Part shown: piece after piece, positions 40,036 through 46,307 of the stretch
Layout of the letters: each line of letters opens with the position of its first letter
Numbering within the stretch: position 1 is the first letter of the stretch
NCBI GenBank assembly: GCA_017475925.1
Contig: JAFVER010000178.1
Location: 1-46,307 of the forward strand
DNA: 46,307 nt
Direction of reading: 5' to 3'
Source of the DNA: Anaerovibrio sp.
Lineage (GTDB): Bacteria > Bacillota > Negativicutes > Selenomonadales > Selenomonadaceae
The notes under the pieces: generated by a model
The model's input: only the letters and a program-made list of their open reading frames with translations
Told to the model about the DNA's origin: nothing
The model's database searches: none
Made by a program: the position numbers and the translations under genes

Positions 40036-41571
40036 ATGAAGAAAAAATGGAAGGCACTGTTATGCTCAGGGCTTATTGCGGCAACGGCTGTTATACCAGA
40101 GGCCGTTCAGGCCAGCACATATTACAGTGACACTGATACCAATGCGGACGTATTGGATTATATAGAAAATAACCGACGGGAAGAAAGAAATGTGGGTTTT
40201 TCGGAGGAGCAAAAGCAGCTGCTGCTGGATGCCCTGGAAATGCGGAAGAATCTCCGTGATCCATATGACCCTACTAAGCATGTTCCGGTGGCGGTGGAAG
40301 GTGATGAGCTGTTTTATGACCAACGCAACGGAGATTTTTATGCCGTCGGCAAGGTAAAGATAATGTCCATGGAGGCTCAGAGCTTTCAAAGTGAAGAGGC
40401 CAATGGAAATTTGGTAAAAAATGAAATAAATGTGCCGGGTAAAGGGCACATGCTTCAGATGACACCGGAGCAGGCAAAGATTGTTCTGGATGGATATAAA
40501 ACCCAGTATAATTATGGTACCAAAACCGGAAAAATGGAGGACGTTAACGGCAAGGTTGACCATCAGTTTGTTAAGGCTACGCGTATTGAGTTTTATCCTG
40601 ATAAAATAGTTGCCTATGATGGATATATGACAAGATGCTCGGCTATACATCCTGACTATCGGACCACGGCTTCCATGATAGAGATTTATCCTAATGATAA
40701 GATGATATGTCATAATATAAAATTCTATTTGGGAAGTATACCGGTTTATTCAGCCAAGAAGCAAACCTTTAAACTGAACGGACGGAACAGTGGCGATATG
40801 ATGCCACGGGTTGGCTACAACAACAATGATGGTTTGTGGATAAGTAAGGATTTTCGACATTATTTATATGATAATCTGTATTTGCAGACCCATGTGAAAT
40901 ACACCACCAAGCATGTTTTTCGTAACAATGCCAGCATAGTTTTTGAGCATCCTATAGGACGCTTTGAGCTGATGACCGGATTTTATCAGGGGTATAATCA
41001 TACATGGCTGAAAAAAGCTCCATCCTTTGCTTATACCAGGACCTTCCGGATTAAAGAGCTGCCTTTTACCTATAAGTTTTACTATGAACGCGGTGCCTGG
41101 AACCAGGGGAATATCCACAGTATGCATACCTTTTATTCCTTTGATGTGAGCCATGATACGATTGATATAGGCGGTAATCACCGGTTGGATTTAAGCACCA
41201 GCTATTCAATAACCAGGGAATCTGCCAATAATTCCAGCATAAAGGGTTTGGGCTACGCCGCATTGATAAGACGGGATGTAAATGACCGCTGGTCGTATTA
41301 TGCAAGGTACAGCTATTCACAGATTAACAATAAGAATTCCTTGTTCAATATGGATTTAGACGATTATTCACGTAAGTTTGCCATGGGATTCAGCTATAGG
41401 TTTGACCACAGCAACAGAATGGTTGTAGGAACTGGCTTTGATGCAGGAGAAAGGACGTTGAAGGATATCGACCTTTATTGGTTCCACGATATGCACTGCT
41501 TCCAGTCAATCATTCGTTATCGGGCAAAAAGGCACGAGGTGGGCTTTACGTTGCAGTTCAGTCCATGGTAA
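40036..41571 (+). CDS. LptD-like outer-membrane LPS assembly protein
   Basis: The product has 511 residues with a signal peptide (ALLCSGLIAATAVIPEAVQA). An OstA/LptA-type beta-jellyroll segment at about 85-215 (VAVEGDELFYDQRNGDFYA, YDGYMTRC, KFYLGSIPVYS) is followed by a beta-barrel domain to the end (strand pattern of alternating Tyr/Phe), with the terminal strand EVGFTLQFSPW. It is shorter than proteobacterial LptD (about 780), as is usual for Negativicute versions. The role is inserting lipopolysaccharide into the outer membrane; rfaE and heptosyltransferase genes directly downstream support this. The paired cysteines of E. coli LptD are not conserved here. Confidence 0.78.
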   Translation: MKKKWKALLCSGLIAATAVIPEAVQASTYYSDTDTNADVLDYIENNRREERNVGFSEEQKQLLLDALEMRKNLRDPYDPTKHVPVAVEGDELFYDQRNGDFYAVGKVKIMSMEAQSFQSEEANGNLVKNEINVPGKGHMLQMTPEQAKIVLDGYKTQYNYGTKTGKMEDVNGKVDHQFVKATRIEFYPDKIVAYDGYMTRCSAIHPDYRTTASMIEIYPNDKMICHNIKFYLGSIPVYSAKKQTFKLNGRNSGDMMPRVGYNNNDGLWISKDFRHYLYDNLYLQTHVKYTTKHVFRNNASIVFEHPIGRFELMTGFYQGYNHTWLKKAPSFAYTRTFRIKELPFTYKFYYERGAWNQGNIHSMHTFYSFDVSHDTIDIGGNHRLDLSTSYSITRESANNSSIKGLGYAALIRRDVNDRWSYYARYSYSQINNKNSLFNMDLDDYSRKFAMGFSYRFDHSNRMVVGTGFDAGERTLKDIDLYWFHDMHCFQSIIRYRAKRHEVGFTLQFSPW

Positions 41572-41588
41572 GTAATAAAGGAGCTGTT

Positions 41589-42584
41589 ATGGATAAATCA
41601 TTTTTGGATATAATAGACAAAATGCAGGGCAGTGAAATCCTTATCCTTGGGGACATGATAGCAGATATTTACCTGGAGGGAACCATTTCAAGAATTTCCA
41701 GAGAGGCTCCTGTGTTGGTTTTGGAGCAGGCCTCGGAAAAGGTTGTTGCCGGTGGAGCAGCTAATGTGGTAAATAACGCTGCTACCTTGGGTGGTGTTGT
41801 CCATGCTGCCGGGCTTTTAGGTGATGATAATGGTGCAGATGGTCTGGAAAGTATATTGGCAGCCAGAAGTGTTGATACAAAAGGATTTATTCGGGATAAG
41901 GACAGACCTACCATTTCCAAGACCAGAGTAATTGCTGGCGGGCGAACAACGGTGAGTCAGCAGGTTGTACGCATCGACAAGGAAAGCAAGGCTCCCATGA
42001 AGCCGGAGTATGAGGCAGAAATTGGGAAATATCTTGACGAGGTGCTGCCAAGGGTAAAGGGCGTAGTTCTCAGTGATTATGGCAGCGGAACCATTACCGA
42101 AGGTCTGAAAAATCAAATCCTTGGCTACAGTCAAAAAAACGGTATACCTGTTATTGTGGATTCCCGCTATGATATTTGGCGGTTTAAGTCAGTGGATTAC
42201 ATAAAACAAAATGATGCAGAGCTGGCGGCAGCTGTAGGACGGGAGCTGGACAGTGAAGCGGATTTGGTTGCAGCCGGTAAGGAGCTTTTGTCTAAAATGT
42301 CCGCCAAGGGCGTGTTAATAACCAGGGGCGAGGATGGCATGACGCTGTTTGGTGCAGACGGCTCGGTAAACAATATTCCGGTTTCCGACAAAAGTGAGGT
42401 TTTTGATGTATCTGGTGCCGGCGATACCTGTGTGGCAACTGTCATGCTGGCTCTGGCTGCCGGAGTAGAGCCCTTGGCAGCGGCGACGCTTTCCAATATC
42501 GCTTCGGGGATTGCAGTGCGTAAAATGGGGACCTCTACGGTTAGTGCCCAGGAATTACGGGATTATATCACAAGAAACATGTAA
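41589..42584 (+). CDS. rfaE1: D-glycero-beta-D-manno-heptose-7-phosphate kinase
   Basis: This 331-residue PfkB-family kinase corresponds to the N-terminal half of HldE. Motifs are LILGDMIADIYLEG, RISREAPVLVLE, GGAANVVNNAATLGG, KTRVIAGGRTTVSQQVVRID and the catalytic DVSGAGDTCVATVMLALAAG. It phosphorylates heptose-7-phosphate at C1 for LPS core synthesis; its product or later ADP-heptose can also signal to host ALPK1. ATG 41589 has AAAGGAG upstream; an earlier ATG (41478) lies in the LptD-like gene and was rejected. The adenylyltransferase half is the next gene. Confidence 0.95.
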   Translation: MDKSFLDIIDKMQGSEILILGDMIADIYLEGTISRISREAPVLVLEQASEKVVAGGAANVVNNAATLGGVVHAAGLLGDDNGADGLESILAARSVDTKGFIRDKDRPTISKTRVIAGGRTTVSQQVVRIDKESKAPMKPEYEAEIGKYLDEVLPRVKGVVLSDYGSGTITEGLKNQILGYSQKNGIPVIVDSRYDIWRFKSVDYIKQNDAELAAAVGRELDSEADLVAAGKELLSKMSAKGVLITRGEDGMTLFGADGSVNNIPVSDKSEVFDVSGAGDTCVATVMLALAAGVEPLAAATLSNIASGIAVRKMGTSTVSAQELRDYITRNM

Positions 42585-42614
42585 GGCGTCAGCCTTAGGG
42601 TAAGGGTAGTTAAT

Positions 42615-43088
42615 ATGCTTATAGATTCAGCAAAAATACAGGAATTTTGTCAAATCCTGCGGGATGGTGGGCAACGGGTGGTTTTTACCAATGGCTGCTT
42701 TGATATTCTTCATGCCGGTCATGTGAGATATTTAAGTAAAGCCCGTTCCTTTGGGGATTGTTTGGTATTGGGCCTGAACAGTGATGCTTCGGTACGCCGG
42801 ATAAAGGGGCCAGCCCGTCCCATAAATAATGAGCAGGATAGGGCTGAGGTGGTAGGAGCCCTGGGCTGTGTTGACTACGTGGTTATTTTTGATGAGCCAA
42901 CGGCTGAGGAGCTTATTACCAAGGTTCACCCTGATGTGTATGTTAAGGGCGGGGATTATACCTTGGAAACCCTGCCTGAGGGGCAGCTTGTCCAAAAATA
43001 TGGTGGACGGGTTGAATTGGTTAAGCTGGTAGAGGGCCGTTCCACCACCAATGTTATAAATAAAATTCAGGCAGGAATAGGAAAATGA
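42615..43088 (+). CDS. rfaE2: D-glycero-beta-D-manno-heptose-1-phosphate adenylyltransferase
   Basis: This 157-residue cytidylyltransferase-fold enzyme corresponds to the C-terminal half of HldE. It has VVFTNGCFDILHAGHVRYL (HxGH nucleotide motif), LVLGLNSDASVRRIKGPARP, the activating loop DPVYVKGGDY-like segment HPDVYVKGGDY, and the end LVEGRSTTNVINKI (xxSTT motif). It makes ADP-heptose from heptose-1-phosphate. Its TGA overlaps the next ATG (ATGA, 43085-43088). The phosphatase gmhB and isomerase gmhA are not in the window. Confidence 0.95.
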   Translation: MLIDSAKIQEFCQILRDGGQRVVFTNGCFDILHAGHVRYLSKARSFGDCLVLGLNSDASVRRIKGPARPINNEQDRAEVVGALGCVDYVVIFDEPTAEELITKVHPDVYVKGGDYTLETLPEGQLVQKYGGRVELVKLVEGRSTTNVINKIQAGIGK

Positions 43089-44110
43089 AGGATATAACAA
43101 GTGTTTTAGTGGTGAAGCTAAGTGCTATTGGCGATGTTATCCATGCCTTGCCGGTATCCTATGCCATTAAGGAAACCTATCCAAGGGCAAAGCTTACCTG
43201 GGTAGTGGAGCCACCGGCCTATGATATATTAAAGGATAATCCATATATAGATAACATAATTATTTTTGAAAAAAAGAAATTTAAGTCCTTTAAGGGATTT
43301 TTGAAAAACTATGGGCCCTTTAACAAAATTTTGCGGGGAGACAAATATGATGCCTCCCTGGACCTACAGGGCCTATTTAAGTCGGCAGCTATTGCCTGGA
43401 GTGCCAAGGCGCCTATCAGACTGGGTACCTGCAACATGCGGGAAATGAGCAATAAGGTAAGTAAGCCGGTGATAGGGCCTCATGCCAAGGGGCATATCGT
43501 GGAGCGTTATCTAGATGTGGCGCGGGAATTGGGCTGTAAGGTGGAAAAGGTCGTTTTTCCAATGAATATTTCTGAGAGGGATGCACAGGCTGCCATAGGC
43601 GCTATGGAACAGGCGGGAGCCCATATGGAAAATCCTTATGTGGTATTGGCGGTTGGGGCGAATTGGCCCAACAAGCGGTGGCCAACCAGATTTTACGCGC
43701 GGCTTAGCGATTGGATGTACAACCTGAAAATAATTCCTGTGATTATTGGCGGAGGCGCCATGGATGGTCAGCTGGCGGCCGATATCGAGTCAATGGCTGA
43801 AATCCCACCGATAAATCTTGTGGGAAAGACCTCCCTGAAGCAGCTGGCTTATGTAATACAGAATGCTCAGGCAGTGGTAGGTGGCGATACCGGGCCGGTA
43901 CATCTGGCAGCTGGATTGGGGACAAAAACTGTTATGGTAATGGGGCCAACCGATGCCAACCGCAACGGTCCATATGGACAGCTGGAAAATGCCATTGAAG
44001 CCAGACGTCCATGTAAATATTGCTGGAAAAGGGCCTGCCCCAAGGGATTGGAATGTCTGTCAGTCATTCATCCAGAGGCAGTAGAAGAAAAGCTGAAAAA
44101 GCTGTTATAA
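43085..44110 (+). CDS. Glycosyltransferase family 9, heptosyltransferase I-like
   Basis: This 341-residue GT-B enzyme has the N-terminal SVLVVKLSAIGDVIHALPV motif of WaaC/WaaF, SLDLQGLFKSAAIAW, then the nucleotide-binding half with VLAVGANWPNKRWPT, LVGKTSLKQLAYVIQNAQAV and VGGDTGPVHLAAGLGT (ADP-heptose site). It probably adds the first heptose to the Kdo region of LPS. A Cys-containing C-terminal loop (CKYCWKRACPKGLECL) is common in Negativicute/Clostridial homologues. It is translationally coupled to rfaE2. Confidence 0.92.
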   Translation: MKDITSVLVVKLSAIGDVIHALPVSYAIKETYPRAKLTWVVEPPAYDILKDNPYIDNIIIFEKKKFKSFKGFLKNYGPFNKILRGDKYDASLDLQGLFKSAAIAWSAKAPIRLGTCNMREMSNKVSKPVIGPHAKGHIVERYLDVARELGCKVEKVVFPMNISERDAQAAIGAMEQAGAHMENPYVVLAVGANWPNKRWPTRFYARLSDWMYNLKIIPVIIGGGAMDGQLAADIESMAEIPPINLVGKTSLKQLAYVIQNAQAVVGGDTGPVHLAAGLGTKTVMVMGPTDANRNGPYGQLENAIEARRPCKYCWKRACPKGLECLSVIHPEAVEEKLKKLL

Positions 44111-44168
44111 ATCAACAATTTGAGGCGGTATGTGCTGCTATTGACCGGTATGTACCAGAAAAGCAGTT

Positions 44169-45179
44169 ATGGATATAAGCAGTTTAAATATCAAAAAAAT
44201 ACTTATAATAGACCTGGCATTTATTGGGGATGTTATCCTTGCAACGCCACTGACCAGAGCGGTAAGGGAGCAATGGCCAACGGCGGAAATTATCATGCTT
44301 ACGGTACCTCTTACGGAGGAAATTGCCCAGATGAATCCTTATGTGGACGGAACAATTGTTTATGACAAGCGTGGTGCCCACAGAGGGCTGTCAGGCATGT
44401 GGAGCATTGCCAGAGAATTGCGGCGATATAAATTTGATTTGGCTGTTTGTGTAAATTTTGCCCTCCGAGGTGCTGTGGTGGCCTGGCTGGCCAGAATACC
44501 ATACCGGCTGGGCTATGATGCCCAGCATGGAGGCTTGTTTTTGACCTGGGCCGCCAGTCATATCAGAAGGGGCATAAAACACGAAACGGAAAATCATCTT
44601 GAAGTTCTGGAGCCTATAGGTCTTTCCACCAAGGATTTGTCAATGAGGCTGATTCCGCCGGAGAAAGCTATTTCTTCAATGGAGGAAAAGTATGGAAGGT
44701 ATGGCATTGAAAAGGGACAATATTACGTAGTATGCCCTTTGGGAAGCTATGAGCGTAAAAATATGCCAATGCCAATGGCGGCCCAGCTTATTCGGGAATT
44801 AAGCAAAAAATTACCAGTATATCTTATTGGGGGCAAAGGAGAAAAAATTGAGCTGGATGGCTATGCAAGAGCAGGAAGCTTGCCTGATGGCCATGTATTT
44901 GCCGGAACCCTAAGCTTGCAGGAGCTGGCTGTATTTATCCAAAATGCGGCGGGGCTGGCTACTGTAGACACTGGGCCAATGCATATTGCCCAGGCGGTAA
45001 ATTGCCCTACAGCGGCTATATTTGGCCCTACTGACCCAAAGGTTTGGGGCCCAAGAAATGAAAACAGCAGCTATCTGTATTCCAATGAACCCTGCTCACC
45101 ATGCTGGGGAAAGGGCGAGTGTAAGGATAATATTTGCATAAAAAAATTCAAGGCAAAGGATTTGTATGAAAAGCTATAA
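44169..45179 (+). CDS. Glycosyltransferase family 9, heptosyltransferase II-like
   Basis: The product has 336 residues. ILIIDLAFIGDVILATPLTR, CVNFALRGAVVAWLARIPYR, VVCPLGSYERKNMP, LQELAVFIQNAAGLATVDTG and PMHIAQAVNCPTAAIFGPTD define a family-9 glycosyltransferase. The C-terminal Cys-rich loop (CSPCWGKGECKDNICI) is again present. The order behind the first heptosyltransferase suggests addition of a second heptose; acceptor specificity cannot be read from sequence. A 58-base gap without a gene precedes it, and its end overlaps the next gene by 14 bases. Confidence 0.92.
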   Translation: MDISSLNIKKILIIDLAFIGDVILATPLTRAVREQWPTAEIIMLTVPLTEEIAQMNPYVDGTIVYDKRGAHRGLSGMWSIARELRRYKFDLAVCVNFALRGAVVAWLARIPYRLGYDAQHGGLFLTWAASHIRRGIKHETENHLEVLEPIGLSTKDLSMRLIPPEKAISSMEEKYGRYGIEKGQYYVVCPLGSYERKNMPMPMAAQLIRELSKKLPVYLIGGKGEKIELDGYARAGSLPDGHVFAGTLSLQELAVFIQNAAGLATVDTGPMHIAQAVNCPTAAIFGPTDPKVWGPRNENSSYLYSNEPCSPCWGKGECKDNICIKKFKAKDLYEKL

Positions 45180-46307
45180 TAACATTCTTGTCATAAATTT
45201 AATGCATATTGGTGACCTGATGCTGGTAACACCGGTGTTACGTACCCTGAGGGCAAATTATCCCAAGGGGCGGATATCCCTTTTGGTGGATAAAAAGCTG
45301 GCAGATTTGGTAATTAATAATAAATGGATTGATGAATGTCTGCTGATTGACAAAAAGGGTAAGGATAACCGGCTGCCGGCCTTTATCCGGTATATCATGA
45401 GGGTGCGAAGGAAGAAGTACGATTTGGTTATCAACCTTCATCGCAATGAACGGGCCTCGGCTCTGGCAGCCTTTAGTGGGGCAAAAAAAATTGTCGGCTA
45501 CAGCAAGCCAGGCTTTTCACTGTTTTTCTCCAAGACCATGCAGAATCCATCAGTGGCCCATCATATAGGTCATGGTCCGTTTCATCTGTTTCCACCTTAT
45601 GAATATGTGCCGGGATGGAAGCATCAGGTTCATGCACACCTTGACGTGTTGAAGGAAGCTCTTGGAGTGGAGCAGATTGATGATGGCGGACTGGAAATGT
45701 GGCTTGCTCCAAAGGATATAGCCACAGCAGATAGGCTATGGCAGGATAGCTTCCCACCTGATACCCGCGTGGTGGCCTTTAATATCGGAGCAAGCTGGAT
45801 CACCAAGCGGTGGCTGGACAGCTACTTTGCCAAGTGTGCTGATGAGCTTTTGGCTAGGGGCTACGGCGTAGCTTTTTTTGGTGGTTCCATGGACAGGGAA
45901 ATTGTTGAAGAATGTATCAGTCAGATGCAGGAGAAGGATAGTCCCCTTGTTAAGGTGTTTACCGGTAAATTATCCTTGGGGGAGCTGGGGGCAGCCTTGA
46001 GAAAATGTGCCCTGTTTCTGACTACGGATTCTGGACCGATGCATATTGGTGTATCTCAAAATGTACCGGTGGTAACTATGTTTGGGGCCTCCCCCGTACC
46101 AGGCTTTTATCCCTATGATGCCAGAGCGGTGCTTATAAAGGCTCCGGTAGAATGTCATCCATGTGGCATCCATAAATGCCCATTAGCCGGGGAGGAAAAT
46201 ATGGCGTGTATGAAAATGATTACACCGGAAGTTGTTATGAAATATGTCTGGGAGTTACTGGGCAAATATGAAAATTCAGCAGGAAATATGCCCCGTGAGT
46301 ACGGAGC
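45166..46307 (+). CDS. Third glycosyltransferase family 9 protein, 3' end outside the window
   Basis: At least 380 residues are visible from ATG 45166 with no stop before the window end. ILVINLMHIGDLMLVTPVLR, YDLVINLHRNERASALAAF, VVAFNIGASWITKRW, FTGKLSLGELGAALRKCALF, LTTDSGPMHIGVSQNVPVV and VECHPCGIHKCP are the family-9 motifs and Cys-rich loop. The family is usually about 340-360 residues, so this reading frame already runs past the usual end; a C-terminal extension is present. It overlaps the previous gene by 14 bases, so it is in the same operon. Confidence 0.92.
   Translation, partial: MKSYNNILVINLMHIGDLMLVTPVLRTLRANYPKGRISLLVDKKLADLVINNKWIDECLLIDKKGKDNRLPAFIRYIMRVRRKKYDLVINLHRNERASALAAFSGAKKIVGYSKPGFSLFFSKTMQNPSVAHHIGHGPFHLFPPYEYVPGWKHQVHAHLDVLKEALGVEQIDDGGLEMWLAPKDIATADRLWQDSFPPDTRVVAFNIGASWITKRWLDSYFAKCADELLARGYGVAFFGGSMDREIVEECISQMQEKDSPLVKVFTGKLSLGELGAALRKCALFLTTDSGPMHIGVSQNVPVVTMFGASPVPGFYPYDARAVLIKAPVECHPCGIHKCPLAGEENMACMKMITPEVVMKYVWELLGKYENSAGNMPREYG

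Noticed and set aside
40066..40713. Minus-strand open frame opposite the LptD-like gene
   Set aside because: Shadow frame without ribosome site or domain.
41478..41588. Upstream ATG extending rfaE1 into the LptD-like gene
   Set aside because: ATG 41589 has AAAGGAG upstream and gives the normal family start.

Overview
The window reads as the chromosome of a diderm Firmicute of the class Negativicutes (Selenomonas/Anaerovibrio/Megamonas type). The reasons are an SLH-domain porin of the OmpM type, a short LptD-like protein, the heptose genes rfaE1 and rfaE2 followed by three family-9 (heptosyltransferase-like) glycosyltransferases, and otherwise Firmicute-like housekeeping genes with strong AGGAGG ribosome sites. 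The placement is inferred from gene content, not from a marker gene tree.

Layout. 1-560: the 3' end of an IS3-family element, a tRNA-Gly(CCC) and pieces of a dispersed repeat. 538-4701: two divergent genes, a very long FtsA-like protein with an AT-hook-like tail (minus) and a FakA/YloV-like protein that has lost the metal-binding Asp residues (plus). 5065-7079: two small conserved genes and a HigBA-type toxin-antitoxin operon with an operator nested in its promoter. 7267-9198: deoC and nagA, divergent. 9307-12359: a LysR regulator followed by an OmpR-type two-component pair. 12442-13998: a frameshifted Asp/Gly/Tyr-rich gene, a putative double-glycine bacteriocin precursor, and a cupin. 14224-17901: an ElyC/YdcF-like protein, a MATE exporter and pgi. 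17994-20979: a GspC/PilP-like protein, a short secretin and a NarL-type regulator. 21214-27994: a tetrapyrrole operon (precorrin-2 dehydrogenase, hemA, hemC, cobA-hemD fusion, hemB, hemL) heading to siroheme and corrinoids. 28075-29433: the OmpM-like porin. 29801-38451: a type I restriction-modification operon (hsdM, hsdS, hsdR) carrying two DUF1016 PD-(D/E)XK nuclease genes and a Fic-like protein without its catalytic core. 39003-46307: an outer-envelope operon region (unknown exported protein, LptD-like, rfaE1, rfaE2, three GT9 enzymes, the last cut by the window end).

The most noteworthy observations are these. (i) hemB keeps the whole porphobilinogen synthase signature except the Schiff-base lysine, which is Met248. 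(ii) A composite palindromic repeat is scattered over at least eight intergenic sites; it has hairpins at both ends and looks like a deleted IS200/IS605-type element with an omega-RNA-like part, and two copies supply the stop codon of the gene they follow. (iii) A perfect 19-bp hairpin with a T-run sits inside the GspC/PilP-like coding sequence. (iv) There is an orphan Nif11-like bacteriocin precursor. (v) The hsd operon has an unusual hsdM-DUF1016-Fic remnant-hsdS-DUF1016-hsdR order. Everything was read by eye: family names rest on recognised motifs, and no database search or alignment was run.
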